Assembly (NCBI GenBank): GCA_026713745.1
Contig: JAPONU010000426.1
Span: forward strand, 1-8,133
Reading direction: 5' to 3'
Length of the DNA stretch: 8,133 bases
Source of the DNA: a bacterium
Lineage (GTDB): Bacteria; Actinomycetota; Acidimicrobiia; Acidimicrobiales; CATQHL01
Shown here: positions 1-5,868 of the stretch, piece by piece
How the letters are laid out: each line of letters begins with the position of its first letter
Position numbering within the stretch: the first letter of the stretch is position 1
Notes under the pieces: model-generated
Database searches by the model: none
Seen by the model: only the letters and a program-made list of their open reading frames with translations
Told to the model about the DNA's origin: nothing
Made by a program: the position numbers and the translations under genes

Positions 1-277
1 CGGCCGCGTCGCCGGTGCCGCGAGGCATCGGCTGCTCGGCAACTTCGAGAGGCAGGTGGCCCGTGCGCGTCTGCATCTCCTTGGCGACGATCTCATCGTC
101 GGGTCCGAGCACCACCACGATGCGATCCGGCCGGCAGGTGCCCAGCGCGTCCACGACGTGCGCCAGCATCGGCGCCCCGGCCAGCAGGTGAAGAGGCTTG
201 CGCAGTCCCGATCTCATCCGGGTACCGCGCCCCGCCGCCAGCACGATCGCGGAGAGGTCGACGCCGAGAGCACTCAC
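1..277 (-). CDS. glmU: GlmU, N-terminal uridylyltransferase part (3' end cut by window edge)
   Basis: GlmU makes UDP-N-acetylglucosamine in the cytoplasm for peptidoglycan: the N-terminal domain joins UTP to GlcNAc-1-phosphate and the C-terminal domain acetylates glucosamine-1-phosphate. Only the first 92 codons are here, so the acetyltransferase half is not seen. Visible is the nucleotidyltransferase signature LAAGRGTRM at residues 13-21, followed by K27 and the LHLLAGAPML stretch at 29-38, which is typical of GlmU rather than of sugar-nucleotide transferases in general. Near the edge is RGTGDA, where GlmU proteins I know usually have LGTGHA. I chose the GTG at 275-277, which places the Rossmann strand about ten residues in; no clear Shine-Dalgarno precedes it. 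It follows tRNA-Gln on the same strand with a 41-base gap and may be co-transcribed with it. Another NTP-transferase family is possible but less likely. Confidence 0.82.
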   Translation of the reverse strand, partial: MSALGVDLSAIVLAAGRGTRMRSGLRKPLHLLAGAPMLAHVVDALGTCRPDRIVVVLGPDDEIVAKEMQTRTGHLPLEVAEQPMPRGTGDAA

Positions 278-318
278 GTGGCCGTCAAGTCGCTCGGCAC
301 GCCGGGGCGGAGGTCATG

Positions 319-390
319 CTGGCCGGGCAGGGCTCGAACCTGCAGCCTCCTGATCCAAAGTCAGGCGTTCTACCATTGAACTACCGGCCA
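319..390 (-). tRNA. tRNA-Gln (anticodon TTG)
   Basis: The minus strand folds into a complete 72-base cloverleaf. The acceptor stem TGGCCGG pairs with CCGGCCA. The D arm is GTTC/GAAC around an AATGGTA loop. The anticodon stem CCTGA/TCAGG encloses CTTTGGA, putting TTG at 356-358 on the minus strand, which reads the glutamine codon CAA. The variable loop is five bases. The T arm is GCAGG/CCTGC with loop TTCGAGC. The discriminator is G and the following bases are CAT, so the 3' CCA is not encoded and must be added enzymatically. It lies directly upstream of glmU on the same strand. Confidence 0.97.
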
Positions 391-400
391 CCTTACCGCC

Positions 401-406
401 ACGCTA
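401..406 (-). promoter_or_regulatory. Possible -10 element for tRNA-Gln
   Basis: On the minus strand TAGCGT, within CGCTAGCGT, ends ten bases before the tRNA 5' end and fits the actinobacterial TANNNT consensus. I see no convincing -35 at 17-18 bases upstream. The call rests on position and on similarity to the TACGCT motif before the divergent small gene at 481. Confidence 0.4.
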
Positions 407-465
407 GCGGGCGTCGCCGAGCCGCCGGTGATGCATCGCCGTGACGGTTCGGGCCACCGACCCGC

Positions 466-471
466 TACGCT
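466..471 (+). promoter_or_regulatory. Possible -10 element for a leaderless bS22 transcript
   Basis: TACGCT fits TANNNT and ends nine bases before the ATG at 481. A partial -35 match, GTGACG at 441-446 (four of six to TTGACA), lies 19 bases upstream. There is no purine-rich Shine-Dalgarno between this element and the ATG, so transcription would start at or very near the start codon, as in many actinobacterial leaderless mRNAs. Confidence 0.42.
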
Positions 472-480
472 TCGTGGCCC

Positions 481-579
481 ATGGGTTCGCTCATCAAGAA
501 GCGCCGCAAGCGCATGCGCAAGAAGAAGTACCGCAAGATGCGCCGGCGCACCCGTTTCCAGCGCGCCAGGGGCCGCTGA
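481..579 (+). CDS. Small ribosomal subunit protein bS22 (AURKAIP1/COX24 domain)
   Basis: This 32-residue protein has 19 Lys or Arg residues. It begins MGSLIKKRRKRMRKKK and continues with the RRRTRFQR block at 21-28. This is the AURKAIP1/COX24 pattern of the actinobacterial ribosomal protein bS22, described in the Mycobacterium smegmatis 70S structure near the decoding centre, and related to the C-terminus of a mitochondrial ribosomal protein. The predicted role is therefore a structural component of the 30S subunit that binds 16S rRNA. It is below usual gene-finder size limits. It is framed by a -10-like motif just upstream and a hairpin at its stop codon, and it converges on ispE with eight bases between the stops. 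The ATG is the only sensible start; no Shine-Dalgarno is visible, suggesting leaderless expression. Family membership is clear from sequence; function is inferred from the family. Confidence 0.88.
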   Translation: MGSLIKKRRKRMRKKKYRKMRRRTRFQRARGR

Positions 580-585
580 GCGGCC
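571..585. terminator. Hairpin between convergent bS22 and ispE, possible bidirectional terminator
   Basis: GGCCGC, TGA, GCGGCC forms a perfect six-base-pair GC-only stem whose three-base loop is the bS22 stop codon. It ends three bases from the ispE stop. No T-run follows on either strand beyond GTT, so it is not a textbook intrinsic terminator, though U-tract-poor hairpins are common at gene ends in GC-rich actinobacteria. Confidence 0.4.
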
Positions 586-587
586 GT

Positions 588-1346
588 TCAGGCCACTCGC
601 AGCGACGGAGTCGTCTGCGCCACCCTGCGTCCCGGCGCCGGATACGACCCCTCCACGAACCAGGTCGAGCCGCTACCGGCGAGTCGCGGCCGCTGACCGG
701 TCGCCTCCGCCAACCCATCACGAACCTCGGCCAAGCGCGGCTCTACTACCAGCGCGGCCACCTCGAGGTCGTTGCCCGCCGGCCCGACGGGGCCGCCGAG
801 TTCGTCCCAGGCCCGGTACACAGCAGCCGTCGAGCACCCGAACGGCGGGGGGCAGAGCGTGAAGGTGCGGGGTTCGAAGTCGAGCGGCGAGATGATCTCG
901 CCGATGCCGCCGACCCGCGCCCGGCCACCCCGTAGGCAGAACGCCACGTCCGCGCCCAACGCAGCGGCGCGCCGCTCATCGCCGAATCCGGCCCAGCGCA
1001 GGATCGCCGCAGCATCCGCGGAACCGCCACCGAGGCCGGCGCCGGCGGGAATCGACTTGTGCAGCGTCACCCTGGCGCGGCGGCCGACGAGGTCCAGTGC
1101 CCGCATCACCAGGTTGTCGCCCCCCGCCGGCACGCCCGGCGTTGCCGGCGGCCCGGTGGGATCCACCGCTGTCCCCGCTCCGGCATCGGCCACGATCAGG
1201 CCGTCGCCAGGCTCGACGACAAGGCGATCCGCCAGGTCGAGGGTCACCATCTCCGCATCGAGCAGGTGGTAGCCGTCGGGACGGCGCCCCGTGATGCGAA
1301 GCGACAGCGTGAGCTTCGCCGGCGCGGTCAGCACCGAGGGGCTCAT
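588..1346 (-). CDS. ispE: 4-diphosphocytidyl-2-C-methyl-D-erythritol kinase (IspE)
   Basis: IspE is the cytoplasmic GHMP kinase that phosphorylates CDP-methylerythritol with ATP in the MEP pathway to isopentenyl diphosphate. The 252-residue protein shows the N-terminal PAK motif (K11) and GRRPDGYH at 20-27. It has the ATP-binding glycine-rich loop GLGGGSADAAA at 104-114. GADVAF at 131-136 carries the likely catalytic Asp133, and GSGSTWF near 225 is the third GHMP motif. It is shorter than most IspE proteins (about 280-310), mainly in the C-terminal half. Residue 13 is Thr where IspE usually has Asn after PAK-x. The ATG overlaps the upstream rsmA stop as ATGA, implying translational coupling. 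Its position after ksgA is the classic actinobacterial order. The identification is firm; I infer the enzyme is active because the Lys, glycine loop and Asp are intact. Confidence 0.93.
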   Translation of the reverse strand: MSPSVLTAPAKLTLSLRITGRRPDGYHLLDAEMVTLDLADRLVVEPGDGLIVADAGAGTAVDPTGPPATPGVPAGGDNLVMRALDLVGRRARVTLHKSIPAGAGLGGGSADAAAILRWAGFGDERRAAALGADVAFCLRGGRARVGGIGEIISPLDFEPRTFTLCPPPFGCSTAAVYRAWDELGGPVGPAGNDLEVAALVVEPRLAEVRDGLAEATGQRPRLAGSGSTWFVEGSYPAPGRRVAQTTPSLRVA

Positions 1347-2203
1347 GTGGCGATCCCCGGGGCGCGACCGTCACCGGCGGGCCGACCGAGTGCGCCGGCA
1401 GCCGCCGCCAGGCGTGACCAGTCCTCGACGGCCAGATCCCCGGGCCGGGCGGCAGGATCAACTCCGGCGGCGGCAAACGCGCCGGGGGTCACGACGTCCC
1501 GCAGCGACGCGCGCAGCATCTTGCGTCGCTGGTTGAACGCCCGGCGCGCCAGGCGGTACAGGTCGTCGATGTTGTCCGCAGCCGGCTCGGGGAGCCGGTT
1601 GACCCCCAGCAGTGCCGAGGACACCGAAGGGCGGGGCCAGAACACTGTCGGCGGGACCCGCCCGAGGATCTCGGCACGCGCCCAGCAGGCCACTTTCAGC
1701 GACGGCAGCCCGTAGGCGGGGTGCCCGGGCGCCGCCGCCAAACGTTGCGCCACCTCCTCCTGGACCATGACCAGCATGGCCGTGATCTGCGGGAGCCCGT
1801 CCAGGATGTCCGCCAGCAGCGGCGTGGCGACGTTGTAGGGCAGGTTGGCGACCAGCTTCCAGCGCCCGTCGCCCTCGAGGCGCGGCGCCCAGGAGGCGAT
1901 GTCGGTTGCGTCGGTGTGCAGCACCTCGACGGAGCGGTCGGCACACACCTCGCCGAGGGCGCCCACGAGGCGCCCGTCGATCTCGATGGCGACCACGGCG
2001 GCACCGGCGTCGGCCAGGGCCACCGTCAGCGCACCGCAGCCCGCGCCGATCTCGAGGACCCGCTCGCCGGGCTCCACGCCCGCGAGGCGCACGATCCGCA
2101 TGACCGTGTTCGGATCGACAACGAAGTGCTGCCCCAGCGAGCGGCGCGGCCGGACATCGTGACGCCGGAGCAGTTCGGCCACCGCCGCCGCGCCTAGCGC
2201 CAC
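1343..2203 (-). CDS. rsmA: 16S rRNA (adenine-N6,N6)-dimethyltransferase RsmA/KsgA
   Basis: RsmA dimethylates two adjacent adenines in the 3'-terminal helix of 16S rRNA using S-adenosylmethionine, a late step in 30S maturation. With a GTG start at 2203 the protein has 286 residues, normal for the family. It shows SLGQHF at 22-27, the SAM-binding EIGAGCGALT at 51-60, acidic E74 at the end of strand 2, the catalytic NLPYN at 120-124, FWPRPSV at 188-194 and FNQRRK at 223-228. The frame stays open upstream to 2473, but that would overlap the preceding gene by 250 bases and adds no family-like sequence. GTG at 2203 lies 14 bases after the upstream stop and leaves the usual short leader before SLGQ; GTG at 2182 is a weaker alternative. 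The stop overlaps the ispE start by four bases. Confidence 0.94.
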   Translation of the reverse strand: MALGAAAVAELLRRHDVRPRRSLGQHFVVDPNTVMRIVRLAGVEPGERVLEIGAGCGALTVALADAGAAVVAIEIDGRLVGALGEVCADRSVEVLHTDATDIASWAPRLEGDGRWKLVANLPYNVATPLLADILDGLPQITAMLVMVQEEVAQRLAAAPGHPAYGLPSLKVACWARAEILGRVPPTVFWPRPSVSSALLGVNRLPEPAADNIDDLYRLARRAFNQRRKMLRASLRDVVTPGAFAAAGVDPAARPGDLAVEDWSRLAAAAGALGRPAGDGRAPGIAT

Positions 2204-2217
2204 CCTGACGGTCCCGT

Positions 2218-3438
2218 TCAGGCCCCGGGACGCAGGTAGCGGCCGCACACCGGCCACGGCTGGTCCCCGCGCTCCTCCCAGAGCCGGTAGGCCATGCGAT
2301 CCTGGTCGTGGGTCGTGGCGGCCGACGGCAAGATGCCGACGAGCCGCGGGTAGTTGCGCCGAGCCACGAAGTCCCAGGTGTCGGGCCAGAACTGGTAGGC
2401 GCCGTAGTAGCGGCCGTTGCGGCTGACGGCCCGGTAGTTGCCGTTGGATTCGCAGTGCCGGAGGGCCTCCCACTGCTCCGGCGTGGGGAATCCGTCCACA
2501 TCCGGGGGTATCGCCGGCTGCATGGCCGGATCGATCTCGAGCGCCGGGAGATCGGCAGGAGAGGTCGTGGGGGTGGCGCCGGTCTCGCCGGACTCGGCCG
2601 CTTCGGCGCCAGGCGGCGGGGCTGGAACAACCTCGTCATCACCCGGTGCCGGTTCGAAGGGCGCGCCCTCGACGAGACCCTCGTCGGTCGCCGCGACGTC
2701 GGAAGGCTCCCCTGTCTCCGACCCGCTCGCAAGGGACTCCGACGACGGGAGATCGCCGGTGAAGACATGGCTGCAGGCCGGCCAGCGCGCATGGCCCGAT
2801 TCGATCCACAGGTAGTACGCCATCCGGTCCTGGTCGGCGGGGGCCGCCTCCGACGGCAGGGTGCCCTGAAGTTCGGTGTATCGCTGCCTCGCCAGGCGGT
2901 CCCACGTCGCCACGGTGAACTGGTAGGCCCCGAAGTACTCACCGGACGGGTGGACGTACCCGTAGTCGCCCCTCGACTGGCAGTGCCGCAGGGCCGCCCA
3001 GACTTCCGGCTCGGGGAATGTGCGAAGACCCGACGTGTCGAGTTGGACTCGCTGCTGTGGCGGGGGTCCGGGCGGGAGGTTTGCAGCCTCCGCCGCCGAC
3101 GGGGGTGCCGCGGACTGCGACGGGACCTCGGGAGGCACCGGACCGGCCGCGTCGCCGGCTGCCGGAACAGCGGCGCCGGGTGCTGGCGCGGGCGCGGCAA
3201 GCTCGACAGGCGCGGCAGGCGCGGCAGGCGCGGCAGGCACGGCGGGCGCGGCGGGCACGGTGGTGCTCGAGACAGAGGACGGATCGGCGGGCTCTTCGGT
3301 CCCGGAGCCGCACGCGGCGACCAGCACCACCGCGGCAACCGCCGCCGCGGTCCCACGAGTGCTCGCCCGCGGCGACCTGCGGCGCTCCGCGGGTACCGCG
3401 GCGCACCCGGTCATCCCTGACCCTCGCACTCGCCGCAT
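2218..3438 (-). CDS. Lipoprotein with two Rpf/transglycosylase-like domains
   Basis: Rpf domains are lysozyme-like folds that cut peptidoglycan and aid growth or resuscitation of actinobacteria. The 406-residue product has a basic start, a hydrophobic stretch at about 31-42 and a lipobox LVAAC with Cys43, so it is predicted to be secreted and lipid-anchored. An Ala/Pro-rich segment (about 61-130) is followed by domain 1 (about 141-225), an acidic Pro/Ser-rich linker (226-316) and domain 2 (about 317-402). Both domains share the plan W-x-ALRHC...G-x-Y-x-GAYQF...TWD...DQDRMAY...WP-x-C, with paired cysteines 153/222 and 329/398. Domain 2 has the catalytic-type Glu330 (CESNGNY); domain 1 has Gln154 (CQSRGDY), so it may bind glycan without cutting. 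The ATG follows AGGAG at seven bases. It occupies the rpfB position between tatD and ksgA, but I see none of RpfB's DUF348/G5 domains. The exact activity is inferred. Confidence 0.86.
   Translation of the reverse strand: MRRVRGSGMTGCAAVPAERRRSPRASTRGTAAAVAAVVLVAACGSGTEEPADPSSVSSTTVPAAPAVPAAPAAPAAPVELAAPAPAPGAAVPAAGDAAGPVPPEVPSQSAAPPSAAEAANLPPGPPPQQRVQLDTSGLRTFPEPEVWAALRHCQSRGDYGYVHPSGEYFGAYQFTVATWDRLARQRYTELQGTLPSEAAPADQDRMAYYLWIESGHARWPACSHVFTGDLPSSESLASGSETGEPSDVAATDEGLVEGAPFEPAPGDDEVVPAPPPGAEAAESGETGATPTTSPADLPALEIDPAMQPAIPPDVDGFPTPEQWEALRHCESNGNYRAVSRNGRYYGAYQFWPDTWDFVARRNYPRLVGILPSAATTHDQDRMAYRLWEERGDQPWPVCGRYLRPGA
3208..3261 (-). repeat. Six tandem 9-bp units encoding Ala-Ala-Pro
   Basis: Six adjacent nine-base units, consensus AGGCGCGGC on the plus strand, lie inside the Rpf-like lipoprotein gene. 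The first three are identical and the last three differ at one to three positions. On the coding strand each unit reads as an AAP-type triplet in the surface-tether region after the lipobox. Unit length is a multiple of three, so copy-number change by slippage would alter tether length without breaking the frame. Confidence 0.85.
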
Positions 3439-3445
3439 ACGGTCG

Positions 3446-3458
3446 CTCCTCTCAGGAG
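3446..3458 (-). promoter_or_regulatory. Shine-Dalgarno of the Rpf-like gene, inside a small inverted repeat
   Basis: On the minus strand AGGAG (3446-3450) sits seven bases before the ATG at 3438 and fixes the start of the lipoprotein. Immediately upstream is the exact complement CTCCT (3454-3458), separated by GAG. The five-base-pair stem could partly hide the ribosome binding site; whether the transcript includes both arms is unknown. Confidence 0.6.
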
Positions 3459-3462
3459 AAGC

Positions 3463-3468
3463 AGGCTA
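3463..3468 (-). promoter_or_regulatory. Possible internal -10 element for the Rpf-like gene
   Basis: TAGCCT on the minus strand fits TANNNT and would start transcription around 3456, giving an untranslated leader of about 18 bases that includes the AGGAG site. A weak TTCGTC at 3487-3492, spaced 18 bases, is the best -35 candidate. It lies in the 59-base gap after tatD, so the Rpf-like gene could have its own promoter inside the operon. Confidence 0.28.
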
Positions 3469-3497
3469 GGACGGATCGCCGCCGGCGACGAAGTCCC

Positions 3498-4289
3498 TCA
3501 ACCGACGGTGAGCCTCTCCAGACCGAACGCCCGGCAGGCGTTGGCGGTCGTGATCGCGGCCACCTCCTGCGGCGTGCTGTCGCGGACCTCGGCCAGCGCT
3601 GCGCCCACGAGAGGCACGTTGGCGGTGCGGTTGGGTCTGCCCCGCAGCGGCACGGGAGCCAGCAACGGGGCGTCGGTCTCCACCAGCAGCCGGTCAGCGG
3701 GGCAACGCGCCGCCGCCTCGTGCACCTCTCGCGCCTTGGGGAACGACACGATCCCGCTGAAGGAGAGGTAGGCCCCGATGTCCAGCGCCCGCTCGGCCTC
3801 GGGCACCCCACCGGTGAAGCAGTGCAGGACGGTTCGCTCCGGAACCCCCTCGCCGGCCAGGATGGCGAACGTGTCGTCCCATGCCGAGCGGCTGTGCACC
3901 ACGAGGGTCAGGCCCGTCTCGTGGGCCAGCCCGATCTGGGCGGCGAAGACCCGCCGCTGATCCGGGCGGGGCGAATGGTCGTAGTGGTAGTCCAGACCGC
4001 ATTCCCCCACGGCCACGACCTCGGTGAGCCCCAGCAGGTCCGCCAACCCGTCGATGCCGCCGGCGGCCTCGTGGGGATGAACCCCCACCGCGGCGCTGAC
4101 GTCCGAATGCCGGCCCGCGATCGCCACGGCCTGCCGGCTCTCGGCCACATCGGTCCCGATGGCGACGAACGCGGCGACGCCGGCACCGCGGGCCGCGGCC
4201 ACCTCACTGTCGCAGGTCTCCAACTCCAGGTGGCAGTGCGTGTCCACCCAGGGCCCGCTCGGTGCGCCGGCGGGCGCGGCGTCACCCAC
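3498..4289 (-). CDS. tatD: TatD-family metal-dependent hydrolase
   Basis: TatD proteins are TIM-barrel metallohydrolases; those studied act as 3'-5' exonucleases on DNA or RNA. The 263-residue length is normal. All expected metal ligands are visible: H18 and H20 (DTHCHLE), E96 (VGECGLDY), H132 (VVHSRSAWDD), H156 (LHCFTGG) and D206 (LVETDAP). The family motif RGRPNRTANVP lies at 216-226. The start is GTG at 4289, eight bases after the metG stop. A GAGG Shine-Dalgarno at 4296-4299 overlaps that stop, which supports this start and suggests coupling to metG. It sits between metG and the Rpf-like gene, the conserved actinobacterial order. No twin-arginine translocase genes are nearby, and the family name should not be read as implying a transport role. 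The physiological substrate cannot be told from sequence. Confidence 0.95.
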   Translation of the reverse strand: MGDAAPAGAPSGPWVDTHCHLELETCDSEVAAARGAGVAAFVAIGTDVAESRQAVAIAGRHSDVSAAVGVHPHEAAGGIDGLADLLGLTEVVAVGECGLDYHYDHSPRPDQRRVFAAQIGLAHETGLTLVVHSRSAWDDTFAILAGEGVPERTVLHCFTGGVPEAERALDIGAYLSFSGIVSFPKAREVHEAAARCPADRLLVETDAPLLAPVPLRGRPNRTANVPLVGAALAEVRDSTPQEVAAITTANACRAFGLERLTVG

Positions 4290-4297
4290 GCCGAGCC

Positions 4298-5806
4298 TCA
4301 GTCGACCGCCAGGCGGGGGAACAGCGGATCGCCGACGGTCACCCGCAGGCCGGCCGGATACTGACCCCAGCGCGCCGCGTCGGGCAGACGCGCCTCCGCC
4401 AGGTCACCGTCCAATCCGATGCGCCGCCACACCTCGGCACACGACCGCGGGATTGCCGGGTGTGCCAGGACGGCCACGATCCGCAGGGCCTCCAGGGCGT
4501 CGCCGAGGATGACATCCAGTTCGGGCCCGGCCTCGAGCTTCCACGGCTGGCGATCCTGGAGGTACTCATTGGTCTCCCGGACGAGACGCCACGTCTCCTC
4601 GAGGGCCACCGATGGCTGCACCCTGGTCCACGCCGTCCCGGCCGCCTCGTAGGTCTGCGCCGCCACGGCGGCCAGGGGGCTGTCGGGCGCCGGCGCCGTG
4701 CCGAGCGAACCGTCGGCGCGGGCCACGATTGTGGTGACGCGCTGCAGCAGGTTGCCGAGACCGTTGGCCAGGTCGCTGTTGCAGCGTTGCACGAGGGCCT
4801 CGTAGCTGAAGTCGCTGTCGGGGCCGAACGGGTTGTCACGCAGCACCGAGTAGCGGAGGCCGTCCACGCCGAGGCCGGCCACCAGATCACCGGGCGCGAT
4901 CTGGACGACGCTCGACTTGGCCATCTTGGCGCCGCTCACGAGCAGCCAGCCGTGCACGTGGAACTTCGGCATCGGCTCCACGCCCGCCGCCATCAGCATG
5001 GCGGGCCAGTACACGCAGTGGAAGCGGATGATGTCCTTGCCCAGCAGGTGCCGAACCGACGGCCACCACGTGGCGAAGCGCTCCTCATCGGTGCCGTAGC
5101 CGGCCGCGGTGGCGTAGTTCGTGAGGGCGTCGTACCAAACGTAGAAGACGTGCCGGCGGTCCCAGGGCACCGGTATCCCCCACTGCAGCGATGTGCGCGT
5201 GATCGACAGGTCCTCCAGCCCGCCCCGCACCAGCGCCCGCGCCTCGTTGCGGTAGCGCTCGGGACCGATGTTGTCGGGAACGGCCTCGAACCACTCCAGG
5301 AGCCGGTCCCGGAACGCCGAGAGCCGGAAGAAGTAGTTGTCCTCGGACATCTGCTCGATGGGGAACTCGTGGATCGGGCAGTCGCCGTCGATGAGATCCG
5401 CCTCTGCGTAGTAGGCCTCGCAGGACACGCAGTAGGCGCCCTGGTAGGTGTCCTTGTACACGTAGCCGTTCTCGTAGCAGCGCTCCAGCAGGGTCTGCAC
5501 CGCCGTGTGATGGCGCGGCTCGGTGGTGCGGATGAAGTCGTCGTAGGCAATGTCCAGCAGGTCCCACGCCTCCCTGAAGCGCTTGCTGGTGCGGTCCGCC
5601 TGCTCCTGGGGGGTGAGGTCGTTCTGGGTGGCGGCGCGTTGCACCTTGAGACCGTGCTCGTCGGTGCCGGTCAGGTAGAACACCTCGTCGCCGTGCAGGC
5701 GGCGCCAGCGGGCCAGGGCGTCACCGTTCAACGTCGTGTAGGCGTGGCCCATGTGCGGCACGTCGTTGACGTAGTAGATGGGTGTTGTGTAGAAGTACCG
5801 GCCCAC
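4298..5806 (-). CDS. metG: Methionyl-tRNA synthetase
   Basis: This class I cytoplasmic enzyme charges tRNA-Met with methionine. With GTG at 5806 it has 502 residues. It opens with YFYTTPIYYVNDVPHMGHAYT, where PHMGH (17-21) is the HIGH-type ATP motif. TGTDEHG follows at 46-52. A zinc knuckle CVSC...CPIH uses C126, C129, C143 and H146. The methionine-pocket region FYVWYDALTNY is at 221-231. The second ATP signature reads KMAKS at 294-298 instead of the usual KMSKS. The C-terminal EMAP-like tRNA-binding domain of longer MetRS forms is absent, as in other compact ones. The frame is open to a GTG at 5872 that overlaps the rsmI stop, but this adds 22 Arg/Pro/Gly-rich residues unlike the family. The 5806 start is preceded by TATCGT at leaderless distance. 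Confidence 0.95.
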   Translation of the reverse strand: MGRYFYTTPIYYVNDVPHMGHAYTTLNGDALARWRRLHGDEVFYLTGTDEHGLKVQRAATQNDLTPQEQADRTSKRFREAWDLLDIAYDDFIRTTEPRHHTAVQTLLERCYENGYVYKDTYQGAYCVSCEAYYAEADLIDGDCPIHEFPIEQMSEDNYFFRLSAFRDRLLEWFEAVPDNIGPERYRNEARALVRGGLEDLSITRTSLQWGIPVPWDRRHVFYVWYDALTNYATAAGYGTDEERFATWWPSVRHLLGKDIIRFHCVYWPAMLMAAGVEPMPKFHVHGWLLVSGAKMAKSSVVQIAPGDLVAGLGVDGLRYSVLRDNPFGPDSDFSYEALVQRCNSDLANGLGNLLQRVTTIVARADGSLGTAPAPDSPLAAVAAQTYEAAGTAWTRVQPSVALEETWRLVRETNEYLQDRQPWKLEAGPELDVILGDALEALRIVAVLAHPAIPRSCAEVWRRIGLDGDLAEARLPDAARWGQYPAGLRVTVGDPLFPRLAVD

Positions 5807-5812
5807 GCCGCC

Positions 5813-5818
5813 ACGATA
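5813..5818 (-). promoter_or_regulatory. Possible -10 element for metG
   Basis: On the minus strand TATCGT, a TANNNT match, ends six bases before the GTG at 5806, the distance expected if transcription starts at the first base of the start codon. No good -35 is seen. It lies in the 62-base gap between rsmI and metG and, if used, would give metG a leaderless transcript separate from the upstream genes. Confidence 0.33.
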
Positions 5819-5868
5819 CCGGCGCCCGCCTCGGGGCCTGCCCGGGCGGCACTCCGGCGGCCGTTGCG

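Noticed and set aside
441..935. Plus-strand open frame covering the bS22 gene and the end of ispE
   Set aside because: It is in a different frame from bS22, crosses the ispE stop antisense and shows no domain.
1458..3356. 632-codon minus-strand open frame overlapping rsmA and the Rpf-like gene
   Set aside because: It is a shadow frame of GC-rich coding DNA: the product is Arg/Pro-rich low complexity, whereas the other frame gives clear RsmA and Rpf motifs.
2308..3420. 370-codon plus-strand open frame antisense to the Rpf-like gene
   Set aside because: Its product is dominated by Gly/Arg repeats produced by the reverse complement of the Ala/Pro tether; no family resemblance.
3018..4364. 448-codon plus-strand open frame antisense to tatD and the Rpf-like gene start
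   Set aside because: It is Arg/Gln/Gly-rich without any motif, and spans a clear intergenic gap with a Shine-Dalgarno on the other strand.
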